From the NCBI GenBank assembly GCA_905214365.1, contig CAJMMH010000170.1, positions 1 to 6,324 on the forward strand: DNA of 6,324 nucleotides, read 5' to 3'. Positions within the stretch are counted from its first letter, which is position 1. Every line of letters begins with the position of its first letter. The position numbers and the translations under genes were made by a program. This document shows positions 1-6,169 of this stretch, piece after piece. The notes under the pieces were generated by a model that worked only from the letters and a program-made list of their open reading frames with translations, was not told where the DNA came from and ran no database searches. This DNA comes from an uncultured bacterium. Lineage in GTDB: Bacteria > Bacillota > Clostridia > Lachnospirales > Lachnospiraceae.

Positions 1-39
1 CTACGGCAGAAAATCAGCCGCAAAGGCAGGTGCATAAGA

Positions 40-56
40 GATTCCGAGAGTACATA
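40..56 (+). repeat. Intergenic repeat copy 1, half-unit before the kinase gene
   Basis: GATTCCGAGAGTACATA matches the right arm of the inverted-repeat element seen before the regulator and hydratase genes. It ends 9 nt before the kinase Shine-Dalgarno site. The preceding GGTGCATAAGA also resembles the loop of the copy at 2017-2065 (GGCACAACGAA). No CTCTCG left arm is present between the window start and this copy, so it is either a half-unit or its partner is further left. Confidence 0.65.
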
Positions 57-82
57 GATAAACACAGGAGGAGAAACCTATC

Positions 83-1927
83 ATGCAGAAGCTCATCAGC
101 CGTCTATCAATCCGTTCTATTATTATCGCGTCCTTTCTGCCTCTGATTTTGCTGGTTATCTTTACCTATTACGGCTTCTATCGCGTAGGAAGCTCCCAGC
201 TGGAACAGCAGGCTTATGCCAACGCCGCAAATATCAATACCCAGATCAGCCGTTCGCTGGAGCAGACTCTTGAAAATGTTTATCAAACTGCCTCCGTTGC
301 CGTCTCCAATCCGCTCTTTTTCCGGATGAAAACCAATATTGAAGCCAACCGCAGCCCGGTAATCTCTCCATCCAATTATTATTCACTAAGCCAGATGCTG
401 GACAACCTGATTAACTCCAACCCGGATTATTTCCGCAGCGTATCGCTGTTTCTGAACGATTACTCCATTCTGGTTTACCGGTCAGAAATTGCGGACTCCA
501 TTGTCAAAATCAATTTCCGGTATGACGATTACAGGGACAACGTCAGTACCAAAAGCCTGACCTGGATTCTGCCGCAGGAACAGCACCCGTATCAGCTTAT
601 TTCCGGCCACTATTCTTCGCTCGGACTTATGATCTTGCTTGGTACTCCCGATTCCAAACTGCGCGGATTTCTGTTATTTGAATTGAACGACAGCCTGCTG
701 GAAAAGGAAGTCCAGAATGCGATCATTACGCCGGACAGCCGCTTTTTCATTCTGAACGGTTCCGATCCATTGATCAGCGGTCCGGACGCGCACGAAATTC
801 CATCCACTGTTTCCGATCAGATCACCTGGAACATTACCGGAGAAACCACACGGCTTCGCGGCAGCAGCGATATTTTCTTCTGTACGCCGTCCGCTTCCCT
901 TTCCCCCGGCATCCGCCTTGAAGTCCTTTCACAGGTTCCGCTTAAGGATATCCGACTGAACCAACGACCGCTGACCGTGGCGCTGATTCTGATTATCCTG
1001 CTTCTGCTTGCGATCTGCGGCTGCAGTTATCTTCTGATTTATGTATCCGTGTCCAGACCGCTCCAGCGGTTAAACCGGGGATTGAGAAAAAATTCGGTTT
1101 TATCAGATCATCCGGAATTTCTGGTCCACGGCTGCGCGGAAATCACAACAATTAATCAGACGTTAAACCAGTATGTCGCCCGCACAAGGCAGCTTGTCGG
1201 CGAATTGAACCACGAAATGAATGAACGGTGCATTGCTGAACTGAACATCCTGTATGAGCAGATTAATCCGCATTTTCTTTACAATGCGCTCGATACCATT
1301 TATCAGCTGTGTGACCTGAACGATATGGAAAGCGCCAAAAAAATGACCAGTTCACTTGCTACCTTTTACCGGATCGGCGTCAGTAAGGGCGCCAATTATA
1401 TCCGGCTGGAAGAAGAATTTGCCCATGCCGCCGGATTCCTGTCTGTTATGGAAATCCGCTTTGCTGATTTTACCTACGAAGCGCAGCTTCCGGAAACATT
1501 GAAATCCTGCTACACAGTCAAAATGATCCTGCAGCCGATTCTGGAAAACGCGATTTATCACGGCATTCACCCATTATTTGACCGAATGGGGCACATTGAT
1601 ATCAATGCTCAGGAAACCGAACAGGGCATTCAGATTAAAGTGACCGACAATGGCGTCGGCATGGAAAAGCAGCAGCTGGATGAAATCCGCCTGGATCTTG
1701 ATACGGAATTTCAATCCAGACAGCCCGGAAAGCTCTACGGATTAAAAAATGTACATAAACGGCTTCGGCTGACCTTCGGCAAGCCTTACGGTCTGGCGAT
1801 CGACAGTAAACCGGACTGTCAGACTACTGTGACAATCCTGATCCCAAAGCTGACTGACGTGTCTGATACCGATCTATCCTCAGAATCATCTGACGGTAAG
1901 ACAATATCAATATCCCCCGGCACGTAA
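83..1927 (+). CDS. YesM-type membrane sensor histidine kinase
   Basis: This 614-residue protein is the sensor of a two-component system: it autophosphorylates in response to an extracellular signal and passes the phosphate to a response regulator, almost certainly the product of the next gene. A short basic N-terminus leads into a membrane helix (about residues 13-32). A roughly 260-residue extracytoplasmic sensor region follows, then a second membrane helix (about 296-318) and a HAMP-like linker. The His_kinase module has QINPHFLYN with phospho-acceptor His397. The ATPase domain has an N box (LENAIYHG, Asn489), a G1 box (DNGVGM, Asp522) and a G2-like YGLKNV near 553. These layouts are typical of the LytS/YesM class. 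The start is supported by AGGAGGAG at 66-73, 9 nt before the ATG. Family members often govern sugar uptake genes; the ligand cannot be read from the sequence. Family assignment is firm, the specific role is not. Confidence 0.95.
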   Translation: MQKLISRLSIRSIIIASFLPLILLVIFTYYGFYRVGSSQLEQQAYANAANINTQISRSLEQTLENVYQTASVAVSNPLFFRMKTNIEANRSPVISPSNYYSLSQMLDNLINSNPDYFRSVSLFLNDYSILVYRSEIADSIVKINFRYDDYRDNVSTKSLTWILPQEQHPYQLISGHYSSLGLMILLGTPDSKLRGFLLFELNDSLLEKEVQNAIITPDSRFFILNGSDPLISGPDAHEIPSTVSDQITWNITGETTRLRGSSDIFFCTPSASLSPGIRLEVLSQVPLKDIRLNQRPLTVALILIILLLLAICGCSYLLIYVSVSRPLQRLNRGLRKNSVLSDHPEFLVHGCAEITTINQTLNQYVARTRQLVGELNHEMNERCIAELNILYEQINPHFLYNALDTIYQLCDLNDMESAKKMTSSLATFYRIGVSKGANYIRLEEEFAHAAGFLSVMEIRFADFTYEAQLPETLKSCYTVKMILQPILENAIYHGIHPLFDRMGHIDINAQETEQGIQIKVTDNGVGMEKQQLDEIRLDLDTEFQSRQPGKLYGLKNVHKRLRLTFGKPYGLAIDSKPDCQTTVTILIPKLTDVSDTDLSSESSDGKTISISPGT

Positions 1928-2012
1928 CCACAACCAAACTGTCTTCCGAAACAATTTACGGAATCACATGATGCGGTCAAGCGGAGCTTCGCGATCCGCT
2001 TTGCTGCTTGCT

Positions 2013-2018
2013 TATAAT
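2013..2018 (+). promoter_or_regulatory. Possible -10 box upstream of the response regulator gene
   Basis: A perfect TATAAT lies in the 159-bp gap before the regulator gene. No good -35 box is found 16-18 bp upstream, and the TG at 2009-2010 is one base too far for a standard extended -10. The start would fall near 2025, inside the left arm of the inverted repeat at 2017-2065. It may allow regulator expression separate from the kinase. Evidence is only the box and its position. Confidence 0.4.
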
Positions 2019-2065
2019 ATGTACTCTCGCAAATCCAGGCACAACGAAATTCCGAGAGCACATAT
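2017..2065 (+). repeat. Intergenic repeat copy 2, complete inverted repeat before the regulator gene
   Basis: Arms ATATGTACTCTCG (2017-2029) and CGAGAGCACATAT (2053-2065) are complementary at 12 of 13 positions around a 23-nt centre. The left arm overlaps the end of the TATAAT box, and the right arm ends 5 nt before AAAAGGAG. The loop also resembles that of the copy at 5802-5854, so the two are related as whole elements and not only through their arms. It could be an operator, a leader hairpin or a mobile palindromic repeat. Confidence 0.75.
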
Positions 2066-2070
2066 CAAAC

Positions 2071-2078
2071 AAAAGGAG
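2071..2078 (+). promoter_or_regulatory. Shine-Dalgarno site that sets the regulator start
   Basis: AAAAGGAG ends 8 nt before the ATG at 2087. The alternative in-frame GTG (2078-2080) shares its first base with this site, so it cannot be the start served by it. Confidence 0.85.
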
Positions 2079-2086
2079 TGCATTTT

Positions 2087-3262
2087 ATGAAAATTTTGTT
2101 CGTTGACGATGACGCAATTGCAAGAAGAAGCATTCCCGCCCGGATTCACTGGGAAGAATACGGCTGGGAATTTCTGTATGCCGCAAAGGACGGCATGGAA
2201 GCACTCGAATATATGAAGACACATCAGCCTGATCTGATTCTTTCCGATATCAAAATGCCGATTATGGACGGGATCCAGATGGCAATTATTGCAAAGGACT
2301 ATTATCCGTCCGTCAAATTTATCTTTCTTTCCGGATATAAGGATTTTGAATATGCGCAGCAGGCGCTGAAACTCAACGCCATCGATTATCTGACCAAACC
2401 AGTTATGACTGAAACACTGATTTCAGTTCTGAAAAAGGCAGATGCAATGATCCGGCAGGAACAGAAAATCAATCATGTTATGGAACGGGGATATCCCGCG
2501 ATCCGCCGCCAGCTTCTTTCTCAGCTAATGTATACTAATTTTTCACAGGCAGATGATGACGTATTCCGTACCTTCGATGTCAACCTCTCCAACGGCTTCG
2601 GAACCGTAGGCTTTATTGCGCTGAAAAGCATCGATTCCATTGACGCGGAAGATCTGATAAAAATGCTCCGCAGCGCATGCAGACAATTCAACGAGCTTTA
2701 TTGCGGAAGCTTCTTTATCGCGATTGATACACCACAGCTATTTTTTATTTTTACTGCCAACAATACCAAAAATAGAAATGAATTTCAGCTGAAAACCCAG
2801 AAGATGCAGCAGCACCTCAATCAATGGTTTGAAGAAAATCTGCATATTCATGGAACCTTCTACTACGGGACGCCCTTCCAGCAGCTCAACGATCTTTACC
2901 TGTCTTATCAAAATGCACAGAAGGTCCGCAGCCATCAGTCTACCAGCCTGCTCGATCAGATCCGCAGCTATATTCAATCTGAATATATGAACCCTGACCT
3001 GACGCTGCAAAGCATCGCAAACCAGTTTAATATCAACCACTGTTACTTGACCAGCCTGTATAAAGAGCAGTACGGCATCAATCTGTACGATTACCTGATT
3101 CAAATCCGCATGGAAAAAGCTGCTGAGCTGCTCCATACCACCGACCTGAAAAGCTATCAGATCGCGGAAATGACCGGTTACAACAACAGCCAATACTTCA
3201 GCCTGAGCTTCAAAAAATACTTCGGATGCACCGTCACAGAATATAAGCATCGGAATAAATAA
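2087..3262 (+). CDS. YesN-type response regulator with AraC-family DNA-binding domain
   Basis: This 391-residue cytoplasmic transcription regulator is the likely phosphorylation partner of the kinase upstream. The N-terminal receiver domain (about 1-120) has all expected residues: the acidic cluster Asp7-Asp9, phospho-acceptor Asp54 in LSDIKMPIMDG, Ser82 in LSGYKDFEYA, and Lys104 in LTKP. A linker of about 170 residues with no motif I recognise follows. The last 100 residues form an AraC/XylS double helix-turn-helix: first unit TLQSIANQFNINHCYLTSLY from 306, second around 355-388 with QIAEMTGYNNSQYFSLSFKKYFG. It is compact compared with YesN proteins of around 500 residues, through a shorter linker. 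I chose the ATG at 2087 over an in-frame GTG at 2078 because that GTG overlaps the Shine-Dalgarno site. The gene is 159 bp from the kinase gene with its own -10-like box, so it may also be transcribed separately. The regulated genes are not visible here. Confidence 0.95.
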   Translation: MKILFVDDDAIARRSIPARIHWEEYGWEFLYAAKDGMEALEYMKTHQPDLILSDIKMPIMDGIQMAIIAKDYYPSVKFIFLSGYKDFEYAQQALKLNAIDYLTKPVMTETLISVLKKADAMIRQEQKINHVMERGYPAIRRQLLSQLMYTNFSQADDDVFRTFDVNLSNGFGTVGFIALKSIDSIDAEDLIKMLRSACRQFNELYCGSFFIAIDTPQLFFIFTANNTKNRNEFQLKTQKMQQHLNQWFEENLHIHGTFYYGTPFQQLNDLYLSYQNAQKVRSHQSTSLLDQIRSYIQSEYMNPDLTLQSIANQFNINHCYLTSLYKEQYGINLYDYLIQIRMEKAAELLHTTDLKSYQIAEMTGYNNSQYFSLSFKKYFGCTVTEYKHRNK

Positions 3263-3338
3263 TAACGATGCGAAACCGCCGCTGCCTTTCCGCCGAGACT
3301 GCCAGATTATTCCATTCTTCAATGCAACACTAACAACC

Positions 3339-3356
3339 GAATTCCGAGCGTATATA
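3339..3356 (+). repeat. Intergenic repeat copy 3, half-unit after the regulator gene
   Basis: GAATTCCGAGCGTATATA is a diverged right arm (consensus GAATTCCGAGAGTACATA) preceded by AACACTAACAACC, which loosely matches the loop region of other copies. It lies 77 bp after the regulator stop and about 10 bp before the shared terminator, with no gene following in its orientation. No left arm is found. It may be a remnant. Confidence 0.5.
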
Positions 3357-3365
3357 TTCTTACGC

Positions 3366-3409
3366 AAAAAAGGATTCTGCCTCTCTTTTGGGAAAAGCAG
3401 AATCCTTTT
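3366..3409. terminator. Bidirectional intrinsic terminator between convergent genes
   Basis: A 13-bp perfect stem (AAAAGGATTCTGC at 3368-3380, GCAGAATCCTTTT at 3397-3409) closes a 16-nt loop that can itself pair TTTT with AAAA. Read forward it ends in TTTT and serves the regulator gene about 105 nt upstream. Read in reverse it ends in TTTTTT and serves the hydratase, whose stop is about 80 nt away. No other strong terminator lies between the two genes. Confidence 0.92.
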
Positions 3410-3487
3410 ATCAATTTCATTTTATTTTTTACAGACTTTCTTTGCTGTTTTTGCAATGTTCTTCTGCAAACTCAAATTGTTCGTCCT

Positions 3488-5779
3488 TTAATTTTCCTTA
3501 TAGAAGTTAATCAGGCAGCCGTCGAGAATTATCTGTCTCTCATCATCTGTCAGCTCGCGAATTTTCAGGGTAAACGGAACCAGTCTGCCATCCTTTACCG
3601 CGTAAGCCTTTACCTCTGCCGCTTTTTCCGCAATTGCACTGCGGATTCCCGGTATAAACAGGAAATCCAGATTCGCAAACGGAAGCTCATCCTCTTCAAA
3701 GACGAACGGAATCATGCCCCAATTAATCAGGTTGGAGCGGTAACGCTTGGTCGCATATTCCTTTGCGATATTGGCAAGACCGCCAAGAACACGCTGGCAG
3801 GAAGCCGCCTGCTCTCTCGCGGAACCATCGCCCGGCTTTACTGCATAAATCACAGAACCGATTCCTGTCTTTTTCGGCTCAGCCTCCGGGAACCGTGTAT
3901 GAATCGCTTCAAACGCAACCTTCACATCCACATCCGCGCATGCCGGACACTGACCGGCTCTGCGGGCTTCCTCCGCGCTTCTGACCTTTTTTGCGCGGCC
4001 TACATACTCCGGATCCTTTCTGGACAGCGTAAACTCTGCCAGTCCAAGCGGATTAGAACGATAGGAAGATGTCTCTCCGGACGGAATCAGCTCGTCGGTT
4101 GTTGTTACCGGATCGTGAATCTCTGAAACAACCTGAAGCAGAATATCGTCTGTCAGCGGAATCATTGCCGGCCAGTCCTTGATATTTGGTCCAAACTGAA
4201 TTTCTACTGACGAATCTGGCTTTCCAACACCGTTATAAACACGGTTCTCGTAAATCTTACTGTCAAAGAAATATTTCGGCTTGCTGAAGTTTGCGTCGAT
4301 GTCCGTTGCTGCCGTCAGATATCCCTTATTGATTGCCGTTGCCGCGATGGAACGCGCGTCCATCAGTGCAACTGAAGCAATCTGGCCGCTTGTGATCTTG
4401 GAACCCTCGCGGTTCGGAAAGTTTCTGGTCGAATGACGGATGCTCAGTCCGTTATTGGACGGAACGTCGCCTGCGCCGAAGCACGGCCCACAAAACGCTG
4501 TACGCACGGTTGCTCCGGTTTCCATAATCTTCGCAATGCTTCCATTTCTAAGAAGCTCCATAAAGATCGGCTGGGAAGCCGGATATACGCTCAGTGAAAA
4601 CTTGTCCGTTCCGATGCTCTGGCCCTCCAGGATATCGGCAACATCACAGAGATTTTCAAATCCGCCGCCCGCGCAGCCCGCAATCACGCCCTGCTCCACA
4701 TACAGCTTTCCGTCATGGATCTTATCCCGCAGCGAATACGGCACACGGTTTCCAAGACTTACCAAAGCCTTCTTCTCCACATCGGCAAGGATATCCTCCA
4801 GATTTGCGTTCAGTTCCTCAATCGTATACGCATTGCTCGGATGGAACGGCATCGCGATCATCGGCTTAATCTTATCTAGCTCAACCTTAACAACTCCGTC
4901 GTAATAAGCAACCTCATCCGGCTCCAGATAGGAAAATTCTTCCGGTCTGCGGTGAATCTCATAAAATTCCTTTACCTGGTCATCTGTTGTCCAAATTGAG
5001 GAAAGACATGTTGTCTCCGTCGTCATAACATCAACGCCGATTCGATAATCAACACTGAGGTTTCCAACGCCAGGACCGACAAACTCCATTACCTTATTAT
5101 TCACATATCCGTTGGCAAATACTGCCTTGATAATCGCAAGCGCAATATCCTGCGGGCCTACGCCCTTCTGCGGCTTTCCGGTCAGATAAATTGCAATAAC
5201 GCCCGGCATATTGATGTCATAAGTCCGGTTCAGCAGCTGCTTTACTAACTCCGGCCCACCCTCGCCGCACGCCATCGTACCAAGCGCGCCGTACCGGGTA
5301 TGACTGTCCGAACCAAGAATCATCTTGCCGCAGCCAGCAAGCATCTCGCGTGCAAACTGATGGATAACAGCCTGATGAGGCGGTACATAAATGCCGCCGT
5401 ACTTTTTCGCGCAAGTCAGTCCAAACATGTGATCATCCTCGTTGATCGTTCCTCCGACCGCGCAAAGACTGTTATGGCAGTTCGTCAGTACATACGGAAC
5501 CGGAAACTCCGTAAGGCCGCTCGCTCTGGCGGTCTGAATAATTCCAACAAACGTAATATCGTGAGAAGTAAGACGATCAAACCGGATTTTCAGTTTCTGA
5601 TCGTCTCCGCTTGTATTATGAGCCTGCAGAATCCGATATGCCATCGTACCAGCTGCCGCCCGTTCCTTCACAGGCACACGCCCAAGCTTTGCCTTCAGCG
5701 CAGCAGCGGCTTCGTCATTATCCTCTACCAGCTCTGTTCCGTGAAGCAGATATGCACCATGTTCGAGTAATTCTACCAT
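3488..5779 (-). CDS. Aconitase-superfamily [4Fe-4S] hydratase
   Basis: This 763-residue protein is an iron-sulfur (de)hydratase of the aconitase superfamily, resembling the clostridial proteins annotated 'hydratase' and, by recollection, the E. coli YbhJ group. Visible landmarks match mitochondrial aconitase in order and spacing: SDSHTR with Asp158/His160 (catalytic Asp165/His167 there); cluster ligands Cys369 (AGCAGGG), Cys430 and Cys433 (CGPC), matching Cys358/421/424; substrate-binding Arg452 and Arg457 in STRNFPNRE; and the C-terminal swivel-domain loop GDGSAREQAA with Ser653/Arg655, like GSSREHAAL. The protein therefore looks catalytically competent and cytoplasmic. Citrate/isocitrate is the default guess for the substrate, but the family also uses homoaconitate, methylaconitate and isopropylmalate, and no pathway neighbour helps. 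I chose the ATG at 5779, 6 nt after GAGGAGG, over an in-frame TTG at 5794 that lies upstream of that site. It is convergent to the regulator gene and codirectional with the rRNA operon. Confidence 0.93.
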   Translation of the reverse strand: MVELLEHGAYLLHGTELVEDNDEAAAALKAKLGRVPVKERAAAGTMAYRILQAHNTSGDDQKLKIRFDRLTSHDITFVGIIQTARASGLTEFPVPYVLTNCHNSLCAVGGTINEDDHMFGLTCAKKYGGIYVPPHQAVIHQFAREMLAGCGKMILGSDSHTRYGALGTMACGEGGPELVKQLLNRTYDINMPGVIAIYLTGKPQKGVGPQDIALAIIKAVFANGYVNNKVMEFVGPGVGNLSVDYRIGVDVMTTETTCLSSIWTTDDQVKEFYEIHRRPEEFSYLEPDEVAYYDGVVKVELDKIKPMIAMPFHPSNAYTIEELNANLEDILADVEKKALVSLGNRVPYSLRDKIHDGKLYVEQGVIAGCAGGGFENLCDVADILEGQSIGTDKFSLSVYPASQPIFMELLRNGSIAKIMETGATVRTAFCGPCFGAGDVPSNNGLSIRHSTRNFPNREGSKITSGQIASVALMDARSIAATAINKGYLTAATDIDANFSKPKYFFDSKIYENRVYNGVGKPDSSVEIQFGPNIKDWPAMIPLTDDILLQVVSEIHDPVTTTDELIPSGETSSYRSNPLGLAEFTLSRKDPEYVGRAKKVRSAEEARRAGQCPACADVDVKVAFEAIHTRFPEAEPKKTGIGSVIYAVKPGDGSAREQAASCQRVLGGLANIAKEYATKRYRSNLINWGMIPFVFEEDELPFANLDFLFIPGIRSAIAEKAAEVKAYAVKDGRLVPFTLKIRELTDDERQIILDGCLINFYKEN

Positions 5780-5785
5780 GTCAGT

Positions 5786-5792
5786 CCTCCTC
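5786..5792 (-). promoter_or_regulatory. Shine-Dalgarno site that sets the hydratase start
   Basis: GAGGAGG on the minus strand is followed by ACTGAC and then the ATG at 5779. The upstream in-frame TTG at 5794 partly overlaps this site and is therefore not the start. Confidence 0.88.
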
Positions 5793-5801
5793 AATACAAT
5801 T

Positions 5802-5854
5802 AATACACTCTCGGAATTCCGCTGTGTCCGAATAAACGAATCCGAGAGTACATA
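5802..5854 (-). repeat. Intergenic repeat copy 4, complete inverted repeat before the hydratase gene
   Basis: In gene orientation the arms TATGTACTCTCGGATTC and GAATTCCGAGAGTGTATT pair over 9 uninterrupted bp (ACTCTCGGA/TCCGAGAGT) plus about 3 more after a bulge, around a loop of about 18 nt. It begins within a few bases of the predicted transcription start and its right arm ends about 10 nt before GAGGAGG, so most of the leader would be this hairpin. Confidence 0.75.
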
Positions 5855-5863
5855 CCTATTGGT

Positions 5864-5892
5864 ATCCTATCACGAAACCCTGAGAACTGCAA
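5864..5892 (-). promoter_or_regulatory. Probable sigma-A promoter of the hydratase gene
   Basis: On the minus strand, TTGCAG (5887-5892) and TAGGAT (5864-5869) are separated by exactly 17 bp, and the -10 box is preceded by TGA, an extended -10 motif. The predicted start is near 5856-5858, just before the inverted repeat at 5802-5854. The mRNA would then begin with that hairpin and have a leader of about 78 nt. The promoter lies after the rRNA operon terminator, which fits an independent transcription unit. Confidence 0.6.
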
Positions 5893-5961
5893 CAAAAATA
5901 GAAGTAATCCAATATAATTTCCCATACTCAACACATGCGGCAGTAAAGTTTCCTATAAAGC

Positions 5962-5990
5962 AAAAAAATCCCCTGCACTCCTGCAGGGGA
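5962..5990 (-). terminator. Intrinsic terminator of the rRNA/tRNA operon
   Basis: On the minus strand, 7 nt after the tRNA-Met 3' end, the perfect stem CCCCTGCA/TGCAGGGG (extendable by one A-T pair to 9 bp) closes a GGAG loop and is followed at once by ATTTTTTT. This is a textbook Rho-independent terminator. It ends the rRNA transcript and shields the codirectional hydratase gene downstream. Confidence 0.95.
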
Positions 5991-5996
5991 CAATCG

Positions 5997-6070
5997 TAGC
6001 GGAAAAGAGATTCGAACTCATGACACCACGGGTATGAACCGTGTGCTCTAGCCAACTGAGCTATTCCGCC
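5997..6070 (-). tRNA. tRNA-Met (CAU), elongator type
   Basis: The 74-nt cloverleaf folds with acceptor GGCGGAA/TTCCGCT (closing G1-U72), D stem GCTC/GAGC, anticodon stem CACGG/CCGTG, loop TTCATAC, and T loop TTCGAAT. The anticodon CAT lies at complement 6034-6036. The G1-U72 pair, the TTCATAC loop and the overall sequence resemble Bacillus subtilis elongator tRNA-Met rather than the CAU-reading tRNA-Ile, which would be CTCATAA-like. It is not initiator tRNA, since the anticodon stem lacks the three consecutive G-C pairs. The discriminator is A73 and no CCA is encoded (CGA follows), so CCA must be added enzymatically. The T stem ATGAG/CTCTT has one U-U mismatch. It is the last gene of the rRNA transcript. 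Confidence 0.95.
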
Positions 6071-6169
6071 ATATCAGAAGGCTTCATATACCTTCAAAAC
6101 TACACATACAAATCAATCTCTCTTCATCCATCTTTCTTTCCTATCCATTATCAAACCTTAACCATTCCT
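6071..6169 (-). other. 23S-to-tRNA spacer without 5S rRNA
   Basis: The 99-nt spacer between 23S rRNA and tRNA-Met is too short for a 5S gene (about 117 nt) and has none of its conserved sequence. It is purine-rich on the transcribed strand and contains TGTAGTTTTGAAGG, a motif I recall as common in clostridial rRNA spacers. A small hairpin GAAGG...CCTTC lies just before the tRNA. It is presumably transcribed and removed during processing. Confidence 0.75.

Noticed and set aside
1..65. A promoter for the kinase gene in the first 65 bases.
   Set aside because: ATAAGA at 34-39 and TACATA at 51-56 can be read as -10 boxes, but neither has a matching -35 at the right spacing. The promoter may be left of the window.
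1979..2001. GC-rich hairpin AAGCGGA/TCCGCTT after the kinase gene, considered as its terminator.
   Set aside because: It is followed by TTTGCTGCTTGCTT, not by a run of T, so termination would be weak at best. A role as attenuator is possible but unsupported.
2738..3367. A 209-codon open frame on the minus strand opposite the regulator gene.
   Set aside because: It is antisense to a clearly conserved AraC-type domain, crosses the terminator loop region only by its start, has no domain I recognise, and is explained as a shadow of the real gene.
3417..3470. A tiny frame on the minus strand after the hydratase stop (17 codons from a TTG, lysine-rich, one Cys) with AAAGGA in front.
   Set aside because: It is very short, needs a TTG start, and does not resemble AgrD-like or other peptide families I know. 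It is AT-rich trailer sequence between the stop codon and the terminator.
4440..4904. Open frames of 91-156 codons on the plus strand opposite the hydratase (for example 4440-4904 and 5300-5770).
   Set aside because: They lie antisense to conserved aconitase motifs, with low-complexity Ser/Pro/Arg-rich or basic translations typical of shadow frames, and none has a convincing ribosome binding site that I could see.
5801..5854. A 17-codon upstream reading frame (MYSRIRLFGHSGIPRVY) before the hydratase, and a similar 23-codon frame (MYSR...IPR...) at 2019-2090 whose TGA overlaps the regulator ATG.
   Set aside because: The shared MYSR and IPR residues follow from the palindromic arms. Neither ATG has a Shine-Dalgarno site, and at 2019 the ATG lies upstream of the predicted transcription start. 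The kinase copy has a stop codon in the matching frame. I treat them as by-products of the repeat, though leaderless translation of the hydratase leader frame cannot be excluded.
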